Source: G965276765 sp965276825 (lineage in GTDB: Bacteria; Actinomycetota; Acidimicrobiia; Acidimicrobiales; Palsa-688). From it: a stretch of DNA of 64,000 bases. The notes beneath the pieces were generated by a model, which was not told where the DNA came from, made no database searches, and saw only the letters and a program-made list of their open reading frames with translations. Positions 8,972-18,100 of this stretch are shown piece after piece (position 1 is the first letter of the stretch; every line of letters begins with the position of its first letter). The position numbers and the translations under genes are program-made. The stretch covers positions 62,001-126,000 of the forward strand of contig OZ255630.1 of assembly GCA_965276825.1 (NCBI GenBank), read 5' to 3'.

Positions 8972-9087
8972 TCCGCAACGGTGGTCCGGCGGTCTCTCTT
9001 GCTCGGCCAGCAGGTTGCCCGTACCTCGAGGGCGTAACCGGCGACCGGGCTCGCCAGGAGACCGCCGGTGGGTGACCGACCCGGCTG

Positions 9088-10174
9088 GTGTTGCGTCACA
9101 AGCGGCTGGTGGTGCTGGCTTGGCTGATCCTGGCGGTGGCGGGGGGCGCCACGGCGTCGCTGACGACCAGCCGGTTCGGCAAGACCTTCACCCTGCCGGG
9201 CGCGTCTGCGTCTCGTGCCGACGCCAGGATGGTGGCCGACTACGGCGTCACCGTCGACCCGACGATTCCCGTCGTCACCGCCCCTGCCGGCAGCTCGTGA
9301 CGACCGCCGAGGCCACCGCGGTCCTGTCGCGGTTGCGAGGGTGGTGTCGAGGGCAGGCCGCTTCCGGGTCGTCGGTTGGGCCGGCACGCACGACCGGCAC
9401 CGGCGCGCTGCAGACCGCGGCCGGTGGCGGCGGGGGCAGCGGTGTGCTGGCCGAGGCGCTCCTCGGCCTGACCGAGCTGACCACCATCAACTTCGTCGTC
9501 CAGTTCCTCATCGGCCTCGTCGGTCTCGGCGTGGCCATCGACTACGCCCTGCTCGTCACGACCCGCTGGCGCGAGGAGTCCGCTCGCCTCCCCGCGGACG
9601 AGGCCGTCGTGGCTGCCATGACCACCGCCGGGCGTTCCGTGGTCTTCTCCGGCCTGACGGTGGCTGTCGGCCTGCTGAGCCTGGTGGTCCTGCCCGTGCA
9701 GTTCCTTCGCTCGATGGGCATCGGCGGGGTGCTCATCCCCCTGGTGTCGGTCGCCGCGGCCGCCTGATCTTCGGGCTGCCTCCCACCGGGGCACTCACCA
9801 ATTGGGTTCCCATCGTCGTGTTCGCCTTCCTCTACGGCGTGGCCATCGACTACGAGGTCTTCATCCTGGCCCGGATGCGCGAGACCTGGGACGCCACCGC
9901 CGACACCTCCACCGCCGTCATCGAAGGCATCGGCCGCACCGGTCGCCTCGTCACCAGCGCCGCGCTCATCCTCACCTTCGCGTTCGTGTCCCTGGCCACC
10001 GCACCCCTCACCTTCCTCGAGGTCCCCGCCACCGGACTCGCCGCCGGCATCCTCGTCGACGCCTTCGTCGTCCGATGCCTCCTCGTCCCCGCCCCCGTCA
10101 GCCTCTTCGGCCGCTGGAACTGGCTGCTACCCGCCCGACTCGCCCGGCTCCTGCGGATCCCGGCCCCCGCCTGA
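9088..10174 (+). pseudogene. Decayed MMPL/RND-family membrane transporter
   Basis: Three pieces of one MMPL transporter lie in order but in different frames. 9088-9300 encodes the N-terminal membrane helix (LRHKRLVVLAWLILAV) and stops. About 9430-9767 encodes the central helices with GVAIDYALLVTTRWREE. About 9769-10174 encodes the C-terminal repeat with YGVAIDYEVFILARMRE and stops. Together they span about 330 residues against roughly 700 in an intact family member. Much of the first extracytoplasmic domain and the region between the two helix bundles are missing. Two internal deletions plus stops and frameshifts mark it as a pseudogene, not a sequencing slip. Confidence 0.85.
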
Positions 10175-10332
10175 GGCGGCGGTCCCGAGGTGACGAGCGC
10201 TACACTGCAGCTTGCCTGAAGGGGCGCGGGGGGTTTCCACGAACCTCCTGCGTCGTGGCGTCAGCGCGACGTCGGGCCTGTCGGAAGCGGTTGCCACATG
10301 CCCGGTCCCAGCCTTCACGAATCCCCCGCCTG

Positions 10333-10509
10333 ATGACGAGTGGCGAGTTGAGGCCGGTGCGCAACAGCGAGCGTCCGAAGGTCTTCGAGATCGGCCGGGT
10401 CTGTGCCGTTTCGTCGTGCGCCACCATCCTGTCGCGGTACAACCCGCGTCCGCTCTGCGAGCACCACCACGAGCAACGACCGACTGGTGGCGATCCGCCC
10501 GTCCGGTGA
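10333..10509 (+). CDS. Small zinc-site protein with a C-x4-C...C-x2-H motif
   Basis: A 58-residue frame starts at ATG 10333. Its central segment reads VCAVSSCATILSRYN, then RPLCEHHH, a pattern of two Cys, an LSxYN core and Cys-x2-His. Short actinobacterial proteins with this signature are common and are thought to bind zinc; their function is not known to me. No Shine-Dalgarno sequence is visible. Its stop codon overlaps GTG 10506, which opens a frame continuous with the BtuF-like gene, so the two may be translationally coupled. The rest of the gap between 10175 and 10332 shows nothing recognisable. Confidence 0.6.
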   Translation: MTSGELRPVRNSERPKVFEIGRVCAVSSCATILSRYNPRPLCEHHHEQRPTGGDPPVR

Positions 10510-10536
10510 CCGAGGCGGTCCCGGACCGGCGCGCCG

Positions 10537-10641
10537 ACGGTGCGGTGACACGGCGCGCCTACGGTGCGGTGACACGGCGCGCCTACGGTGCGGTGACACG
10601 GCGCGCCTACGGTGCGGTGACACGGCGCGCCTACGGTGCGG
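10537..10641. repeat. 24-bp tandem repeat, about 4.4 copies
   Basis: Four exact copies of a 24-base unit (acggtgcggtgacacggcgc plus gcct) begin at 10537, 10561, 10585 and 10609, with a partial fifth copy running up to the BtuF start codon. The unit is a multiple of three and open in the frame of the next gene, where it reads GAVTRRAY. Each unit supplies an in-frame GTG. Confidence 0.95.
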
Positions 10642-10643
10642 CG

Positions 10644-11558
10644 ATGCGGATCGTCTCGCTTCTTCCTTCCACCACCGAGATCCTCTTTGCCCTGGGCGCG
10701 GCCGACGAGGTCGTGGGCGTGACCTTCGAGTGCGACTTCCCGTCCGAGGCGCGCACCCGTCGGATCGTGTCGACCTCGACCCTGCCCGAAGGCCTCTCGC
10801 CGGGAGCGATCGACGCCGAGGTGCGGACCCGACTCGCGGCCGGTGACGACCTCTACCACCTCGACGAGGGCGCGTTGCGGGGGCTCGAGCCCGACCTGAT
10901 CGTGACCCAGGACCTCTGCGCCGTGTGCGCCGTCGGCGTGGCCAGCGTCGACGCCGCCCTCGACCACCTGGGCTGCCGGGCCCCGGTGCTGACCGTGGAC
11001 CCGGCCACGCTGGATCAGGTCATCGACTCCGTCGTGGCCGTGGGGGACGCCGTCGGTCGCCGCCACGAGGCGACCCACCTCGTCGCCAGCCTCCGAGGGC
11101 GCCTGGACGCGCTCGGAGCCGCGGTCGGTGGACGGCCCCGTCCGTCCGTGGCCGTGGTCGAATGGACGGATCCGCTCTTTGCCGCGGGCCACTGGGTGCC
11201 CGACATGGTGCAGGCCGCAGGGGGGAGGTCGGTGCTCGGCGTGGCCGGCGGTCGGTCGGTCGTGGCGGCCCCCGAGGACGTGCGCGCCTGCGGCGCAGAT
11301 CTGGTCGTGGTCGCTCCCTGCGGGTACCGCCTGGCGGAGGCGGCCGAGTTGGCTGCAGGGCTGCTGGCCACCGGATCCCTGCCGCCGGGCGTGCCGGTCT
11401 GGGCGGTCGACGCGGACGCCGCCTTCGTCCGGCCCGGGCCTCGCCTCGTCGACGGAGTCGAGGCGCTGGCCGCCATCTGCCATCCTGGCGTGGTCGCACC
11501 GAGGCCCGAGACGGCCACGCTGGTGGGGATCTCGGAGGGGGTGGCGGCGCCCGGGTGA
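10644..11558 (+). CDS. BtuF-like cobalamin/metal-chelate binding protein without signal peptide
   Basis: The protein from ATG 10644 has 304 residues and begins directly with the family sequence MRIVSLLPSTTEILFALGA, typical of the COG0614 (BtuF/FepB) fold. GLEPDLIVTQDLCAVCAV and VEWTDPLFAAGHWVPDMV are further family segments. No signal peptide or lipobox precedes the domain, so the protein looks cytoplasmic, as in a known subgroup annotated as cobalamin-binding. The frame stays open upstream through the 24-bp repeats to GTG 10506, so a longer form with an Arg-rich repetitive N-terminus is possible. No transporter permease or ATPase for it is nearby. Confidence 0.8.
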   Translation: MRIVSLLPSTTEILFALGAADEVVGVTFECDFPSEARTRRIVSTSTLPEGLSPGAIDAEVRTRLAAGDDLYHLDEGALRGLEPDLIVTQDLCAVCAVGVASVDAALDHLGCRAPVLTVDPATLDQVIDSVVAVGDAVGRRHEATHLVASLRGRLDALGAAVGGRPRPSVAVVEWTDPLFAAGHWVPDMVQAAGGRSVLGVAGGRSVVAAPEDVRACGADLVVVAPCGYRLAEAAELAAGLLATGSLPPGVPVWAVDADAAFVRPGPRLVDGVEALAAICHPGVVAPRPETATLVGISEGVAAPG

Positions 11559-14500
11559 AAACCGGCGCCAGGGCCCCAACCCCTCGATTTGGGCGCCAAC
11601 CTGCCGATAACTCTGAGGTGGTCACCTCTTCGCGTACCTCGGTGCTGCGATGGTGGGCCGTGCTCGGCATCGGGATCCTCGGCGTCGGCCTGGCCCTCGG
11701 GACGACGGCGAGCGGGGCGGCCCAACTGGCGGTCATGGCCCTGTCGGTCGGTGCCATCGCCCGGGGCATCAGAACCCACCGACCCGCTCATGTCCTTGCG
11801 TGGCGCCTGCTGCTCGCGGCGGTCGGGCTGTTCTTCGTGGCCACGGCCGTCGCCTTCGGTCTGCAGCTCGTCGAGGGAAGCTCGGTCTCCTACCCGTCTC
11901 CCGCCGACATCGTCAACGGTGCCGGCTACCTCGTGTGCATCGCCGCCGGCCTGGTGGTGGTCCGACAGCGGTCTCGCCGCTCGGACCCCACGAGCCTGGT
12001 CGACGCCGGGATCGTCACCGGCGGGATCGCCGTGGTGGCCTGGGTCTTCGTCATCGTCCCGGACCTCCAGGATGTGAGCTCCTCGGTGCTCGGTCGGGGC
12101 ACCAACGTGGTCTTCGATGTGCTGTCGCTGGTCCTGATGGCGATCGTCGTGCGCCTGGCGCTCGGGCCCGGCGCGAGGAACGGCAGCTGGTACTGGCTGG
12201 CCGGGGCCATCGGCAGCGCGCTCGTCTCGGATCTGTCGCTGGCCGTCTGGAGCCGCGGCGGCGCCGGTGGGGGACTGGTGGCGGCCAGTGGCGCGCTGGC
12301 CGCGTGGGGCTGTGCGTGCGTGGGGGCCGCCGCCCTCCATCCTGCGATGGCCCGACTCACCGAGCGGTTGGACGAGGAGGTCGCGCCGATGAACCGCGGG
12401 CGCCTCGCCGTCATGGTCGGCTCGGTCCTCGTCGCGCCCGTGATCCTGGTCATCCGCTCGAGGGGACCCTCCTTCCTGTTCACCCTGGGCGTGGTCGTCG
12501 TCTGGGCGGCCGTGGGCGCGCTGATCGTGGTGCGCATGGGCGGTCTGGTGCTCGCCAGGGAGCGGATGGCGCGGGCCGAGGCGATCGTCCGGGAGGCCGG
12601 GGGGGCCATGGTCGCGGCGACCGAGCTCTCGCAGATCACCGCCGCAGCCGGCGGCGCGGCGCGGCGCCTGTTGCTCGCAGGCGGGAGCCGCGTCGGGCAG
12701 GTCCTCGTCGGACAGGTCGACGGTGACGCCATCGTGCTGGAGCCGGCGGGGCCACGGGGTGCCGGCGACCCGGTCGGCGCCGTTCGCTTCGGTGACGTCG
12801 GACTGCTCGCGCTCGTCTCGGCGGGGAAGGTGACCGAGTCCGTCGGCTCCGAACCCGACGGTCTGGCCGCCAGGTTGGGGACGCCGTGGGCCGGTCTGTA
12901 CCCCATGGTCTCCCAGAGCGTCAGCCGGGGCGTCCTGGTGGTCACCGCCGAGCGGCGCCTCCCGCCGGCCATCACCTCGGGATGCGAATCGGTGGCCCGG
13001 CTGATGACGCTCGCACTCGACGCCACCGCCGCCGCGGCCCTCCGCCACCAGCGAGCCGCCGAGCGGCGCTTCCAACGACTGTTCGAGCACTCGGCCGACA
13101 TCGTGGCCGTGCTCGGGGACGGCGGCGCACCGAGCTTCGTGTCTCCGTCGGCCGCCCACCTCCTCGGCTACGACCCCGCCGAGGTCTCGATGATGGATCC
13201 GAGGCAGCTCGTGCACCCCGGTGACCGGGTTGCCTACGACCGCCTGATCGGCGAGGCCACCCTGCAGGGCGGGGAGCCCGTCGAGGCCCGCCTGCGCACG
13301 GCGACGGGATCGTGGCTCTGGTTCGACGTGGTGGCTCGCAACCTGACCGCCGTGCCCGACGTCGAGAGCGTGGTCGTGACCGCCAGGCACGCGTCGGACA
13401 GGAAGGCTGCGGAGGAGCGCCTAGCGGCGAGCGAGCGCCGCTTCCGCTCGCTCGTCGAGAACTCGAGCGATCTCATCCTGCTCGTCGACCGCCTCGGGAT
13501 CGTCAGCTGGGTGAGTGACTCGATCCGGCCGGTGCTCGGCCTGGGACCGCCGGAGCTGGTCGGTCGCACGCTCCTGTCGATCGCCGAGGACGGCACCGCC
13601 GTCGGTCTGGGCCACGCGCTGGAGCGGATGGATCGGGCGGGCACCGACGAGACCGAGGTGGTCGTCAAGCTGAGGGCGGTCGGGGGCGAGGTGCGGATCT
13701 TCTCCCTCACCCTGACCGACTGCAGGTCCGACCCCGCCGTCGGCGACATCGTCTGCAACGCGAGGGACGTGACCGAGGAGAAGCTGCTGGAGGAGGACCT
13801 CCGCTACCAGGCGCTGCACGACGACCTGACCGGGCTTCCCAACCGGGTGCTGCTGCGGGACCGGGTCCGGCTGGCCCTGAGCGGGCAGGACGAGCAGCGC
13901 TCGCTGGTCGCGGTGCTGTTCATCGACCTCGACGACTTCAAGACCGTCAACGACGGTCTCGGGCACGCAGCCGGAGACGACCTGCTGCGCCAGGCCGCCG
14001 ATCGGCTGAGGTCGTGGTGCAGGAGCGAGGACACGGCGGGACGCCTCGGCGGCGACGAGTTCGCCGTCCTCATCGAGTCGGCGTCCTCGCTCGACGAGAT
14101 CATCGTCGTCGCCGAACGTCTCCAAGCTTCGCTCCAAGCTCCCTTCCAGCTGGGCGCCCGCAAGCTGTCGGTCGCCGCGAGCGTCGGCGTCGCCGTGGCG
14201 GCCACGCCCGAGGCGACCTCCCCCGACGAGCTGCTCCGCAACGCCGACGCCGCGATGTACGTGGCCAAGAGCGGCGGCAAGGATCGGATCGAGGTCTTCG
14301 ACCCTTCGATGCACCTGCACGCCTTCAACCGCCTGGAGCTCAAGGAGGATCTGGTCGGGGCGGTCGCCAGAGACGAGATGCGCCTCCACTACCAACCCAT
14401 CGTCGAGCTGCGCAGCGGCGCCGTCGTCGGCTACGAGGCCCTGGCCAGGTGGGAGCACCCGACTCGTGGGCTGCTGCCGCCACAGTCGTTCATCCCGCTG

Positions 14501-15103
14501 GCCGAGGAGACCGGGCTCATCGTGCCCATCGGGCGCTGGGCGCTCGAGACCGCGGTCGCACAGCTCCAGGCGTGGACGAGCGCCGGGCGCGACGTCGGGG
14601 TGGGCGTCAACCTCTCCGGCCGGCAGCTCGAGACACCCGAGCTGGTGGACGACTTCGCCAGCCTGCTTCGATCCAGTGGCGTCCCGCTCCGCCACCTGAC
14701 CATCGAGCTCACCGAGAGCGTCAGCATCCGCGCCGAGGGCATTCTCCGCCTGGAGGCGTTGCGGGCCCTCGGCGTCAACATCGCCGCAGACGACTTCGGG
14801 TCGGGGGTGGCGTCGTACGCGGTGCTCCAGCGCCTCCCGTTCAACACGGTGAAGATCGACAAGAGCATCATCGACGGCCTCACCCGGACGGGGCGGGCGG
14901 TCGCCCAGGTCCGCTCCATCATCGAGATGGCCCACAGCAGCGACATCGTGATCGTGGCCGAGGGGGTCGAGCAGCGCGAGCAGGCCGACATCCTTCGCGA
15001 CCTCGGCTGCGACTACGCCCAGGGGTACCTCTTCGGTCGACCCGCGCCCGTCGCCGACCTGCACCACGACGGGCTGCTCGTGCGACCCGAGCAGCTCACC
15101 TAG
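11555..15103 (+). CDS. Membrane-bound GGDEF-EAL cyclic-di-GMP enzyme with PAS domains
   Basis: About 1182 residues if started at GTG 11555, which overlaps the BtuF stop; GTG 11618 is the alternative. The N-terminal 320 residues hold roughly eight membrane helices. A GAF-like segment follows, then two PAS domains (RFQRLFEHSADIVAVLG and RFRSLVENSSDLILLVD), a GGDEF domain with intact RLGGDEF, and an EAL domain. The EAL catalytic set appears complete: GYEALARW, ELTES, DDFGSG, VKIDKS, EGVE and QGYLFG. It could therefore both make and degrade cyclic-di-GMP in response to a membrane or PAS-sensed signal. The gene for the ligase fusion follows 90 bases downstream. Confidence 0.9.
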   Translation: MKTGARAPTPRFGRQPADNSEVVTSSRTSVLRWWAVLGIGILGVGLALGTTASGAAQLAVMALSVGAIARGIRTHRPAHVLAWRLLLAAVGLFFVATAVAFGLQLVEGSSVSYPSPADIVNGAGYLVCIAAGLVVVRQRSRRSDPTSLVDAGIVTGGIAVVAWVFVIVPDLQDVSSSVLGRGTNVVFDVLSLVLMAIVVRLALGPGARNGSWYWLAGAIGSALVSDLSLAVWSRGGAGGGLVAASGALAAWGCACVGAAALHPAMARLTERLDEEVAPMNRGRLAVMVGSVLVAPVILVIRSRGPSFLFTLGVVVVWAAVGALIVVRMGGLVLARERMARAEAIVREAGGAMVAATELSQITAAAGGAARRLLLAGGSRVGQVLVGQVDGDAIVLEPAGPRGAGDPVGAVRFGDVGLLALVSAGKVTESVGSEPDGLAARLGTPWAGLYPMVSQSVSRGVLVVTAERRLPPAITSGCESVARLMTLALDATAAAALRHQRAAERRFQRLFEHSADIVAVLGDGGAPSFVSPSAAHLLGYDPAEVSMMDPRQLVHPGDRVAYDRLIGEATLQGGEPVEARLRTATGSWLWFDVVARNLTAVPDVESVVVTARHASDRKAAEERLAASERRFRSLVENSSDLILLVDRLGIVSWVSDSIRPVLGLGPPELVGRTLLSIAEDGTAVGLGHALERMDRAGTDETEVVVKLRAVGGEVRIFSLTLTDCRSDPAVGDIVCNARDVTEEKLLEEDLRYQALHDDLTGLPNRVLLRDRVRLALSGQDEQRSLVAVLFIDLDDFKTVNDGLGHAAGDDLLRQAADRLRSWCRSEDTAGRLGGDEFAVLIESASSLDEIIVVAERLQASLQAPFQLGARKLSVAASVGVAVAATPEATSPDELLRNADAAMYVAKSGGKDRIEVFDPSMHLHAFNRLELKEDLVGAVARDEMRLHYQPIVELRSGAVVGYEALARWEHPTRGLLPPQSFIPLAEETGLIVPIGRWALETAVAQLQAWTSAGRDVGVGVNLSGRQLETPELVDDFASLLRSSGVPLRHLTIELTESVSIRAEGILRLEALRALGVNIAADDFGSGVASYAVLQRLPFNTVKIDKSIIDGLTRTGRAVAQVRSIIEMAHSSDIVIVAEGVEQREQADILRDLGCDYAQGYLFGRPAPVADLHHDGLLVRPEQLT

Positions 15104-15193
15104 CGCGACCGCAGGGCGCGACCCCATCCCCGGCCGGACGACACCTCGTCGGTAAGGTCATCGGGTCAGCCGATCGACAGAGTGGTCAGAGCA

Positions 15194-18100
15194 ATGCGCG
15201 CGCGAGCAACCCAGCTGATCCGTAGGTGGCGGAGCGACGATCTCCGCTCCGTCTGGCTCCGCCGCTGCGAGGCCGGCGACGACGGTCGGGTCCTCGGGTC
15301 CTGGTCCCGCGAGGCGCGCGGGTTCGAGACCGTCCCGCAACACGAGCTCCTCCGTCAGGCGCTGGCGCTGGCCGAGCGCCTGACCGACGCCGGCGTCGGC
15401 CCCGGCCGCCCGGCCGTGATCGACTGCCTGTCTCCGCGCGTCACGCTCCTCGCCTACGTCGCCGCCGTCCTGAGCGGCGGGCTGCCGGCCATCACGCCGG
15501 TCTACCTGGTGGCCCGCGCCGGTCCCGGCGCTCGAGCGCGTGAGCTGCACGCCGGTCTCGGCGCGGCCTGCATCATCAGCGACCGGCCACAACCGGCGGG
15601 TGCCGACGTCGATGCCCGTGAGGGTGCCGCGCCGCCGATGGTGATCGACCCGACCGGCACCCGACCCGCTTCGGTCGTGCCGACCACCCTGCCGGGCGCG
15701 TCGGATCCCGGCGACCCTGCCCACCTCCAGCTGACCAGCGGATCGACCTCGGCTCCGAAGGCGGCGGTGGTCACGCACGGCAACGTCATGGCCAACTGCC
15801 TGGCGCTCGGCGAGGTGGTCGACATGGGGCCCGACGACTCGGCGGTGTCGTGGCTGCCGCTGTACCACGACATGGGACTCGTCGGCATGGCGTTGGTCAG
15901 CCTGCTGCAGGGCACCGACGTGCACCTGCTCACGCCGTTCGACTTCCTGGCCCATCCCGACGACTGGCTGCGCGCCATCAGCCTGACCGGCGCGGCCGTG
16001 ACGTCGAGCCCGACGTTCGGCTACCAGCTGGCGGTGTCACGCACGACCGACGCGGTGATCGACCAGCTCGACCTCTCCGCGCTGCGGATCGCCTGCTGCG
16101 GAGGAGAGCCGGTCCTGCCCTCCGTGCTGGAGGCCTTCGAGCGCCGCTTCGCCCCCACCGGACTTCGAGAAGGTGTGCTGCGGCCCTGCTACGGGCTGGC
16201 CGAGGCCACCCTGGCGGTCACGTTCGCGCGGACCGGGTCCCTGCCGGTCGTGGCCCTCGACCACTCGGCGCTGGCTCCCGACGGCCACCTGTCCCTCCAC
16301 GCCCCCGCCGCCGACGGCGTGGGTTCGCCGGTCCTGTCACTCGTGTCGGTCGGGCCGCCCGTCGCCGGCACGGAGGTCGTGATCCTCGACCCGGCGACCG
16401 GCCGTCCCCGGGTGGGTGAGGACCTCACGGGTGAGGTGGCGGTGCGGGGCCCCGGGGTCACCCCGGGTTACTGGCAGGAGGGCATGCTCCGACGCCGTCG
16501 CGACGCGTGGCTGGCCACCGGCGACGTCGGCTTCCTGCACGACCGCGAGCTGTACGTGGTCGAGCGAGCGGACAACCTGCTCATCCGCAACGGTCAGAAC
16601 TACCCCGCCCACCCGCTCGAAGCGGCCCTCGCCGCGGCCTGCGGGCTCGACGCCGACGGGGTGATGATCGTCGACCGTGACATCTACGATCCCGGCGGTG
16701 ACCTGACCGCGGTGATCGAGGTCGGGAGGCGCGCCGACCCGGTGCGCCTGGTCGAGCGGGCGGCCGTCGCGGGGCGGGGCCTCGAGCTGCGCGTCGACGA
16801 CGTGGTCGTGGTGCGCCGCGGTGGCCTGCCGCGCACCTCGAGCGGGAAGAAGCAGCATGCCGCCCTTCGGGAGGCACTCCGCGCCCGCACGATCCCCACG
16901 CTCGCCGCCCGCAGGACCGACGGTGCCTCCGACGTCGTGACACCGGAAGGCTCGACCGAGCCAGCGGTCATCGACCTGCGTGAGTCGGGCGCCTCGGGGG
17001 CCGGCCGCTCGGATGTGCCGCTCGTCGCGGTGGTCCTCGACGAGGTCCGCCAGGTCTGCGAGCCCATCGGCACCTCCGGCGCCGTCGGGCTCGACGTCTC
17101 GCTGCACGACGACCTCGCCGTGGACTCCCTCGCCTTGTTCGCTCTCGCCGTGGCCCTCGAGGACCGCACCGGTCGGGCCATCAGCGCCGAGCAGCTGGTG
17201 GCGGCCAGGACACCCAGAGACCTGGTCGACGCGCTGGCCTCGTCCAACGGCGCCGCCCAGGAGGAGGGGATCCATGCGTTGACGACCTACGTCGAAGCCA
17301 TCCCCCAGATCAACCTGGTGGTCGACCACCAGCAGGGCAGGACCCTGCGCGTGGCGGGGCGCACCGTGGCCGACTTCGCATCGTGCAACTACCTGGGGCT
17401 CGACCACCATCCGACGGTCATCGACGCCATCGACCCGATGGTGCGCGAGTGGGGTGTGCACCCGAGCTGGACCAGGGCGGTGGCGTCTCCCGCGCCCTAC
17501 CGGACCCTGGAGCAGCGCCTGGCGGCGCTCGTGGGCGCCCCCGACACCGTCTTGTTCCCGACCGTCAGCCTGCTGCACCTCGGGGTGCTGCCCAAGCTGG
17601 CCGGGCCGAGAGGCGCGCTGCTCGTCGACGAGTCGGCCCACCACTCGATCCACGAGGCGGCCGAGCTGGCGGCCAGCCGGGGTTCCCGGGTCGTCACCTT
17701 CCGGCACGGTGACCTCGACGACCTCTCGGCCAAGCTGCGGCTGACCGCGTCCCACCCGAGCCGGGTCGTCGCCCTGGACGGCGTCTACTCGATGTCGGGC
17801 GCGGTGTCCGACCTGCCTGCGGTCATCGAGCTCGCCGAGTCCGGCGATGCCAGGGTGTACGTGGACGACGCCCACGGCTTCGGCGTCCTCGGCCAGGGAC
17901 CTGAACCGGCCGCTCCCTACGGCCGACACGGGAGCGGCATGCACCGCTTCTGCGGGGTCGGCCTGCACCCCCGGCTGGTCTACGTCGCCGGGCTCTCCAA
18001 GGCCTACTCCTCCATGGGGGCGTTCGTGACCTGCTCGGGTCCGCAAGAGCGGGCCTACCTGATGTCCGCATCGACCCTCGTCTTCTCCGGACCCGTCCCC

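Noticed and set aside
10175..10505. Cobalamin riboswitch before the BtuF-like gene
   Set aside because: No B12-box or conserved GCCACTG-type element could be found, and a small protein gene occupies part of the region.
10537..10641. Possible CRISPR array
   Set aside because: Copies are directly contiguous with no spacers, so it is a simple tandem repeat; no cas genes are present.
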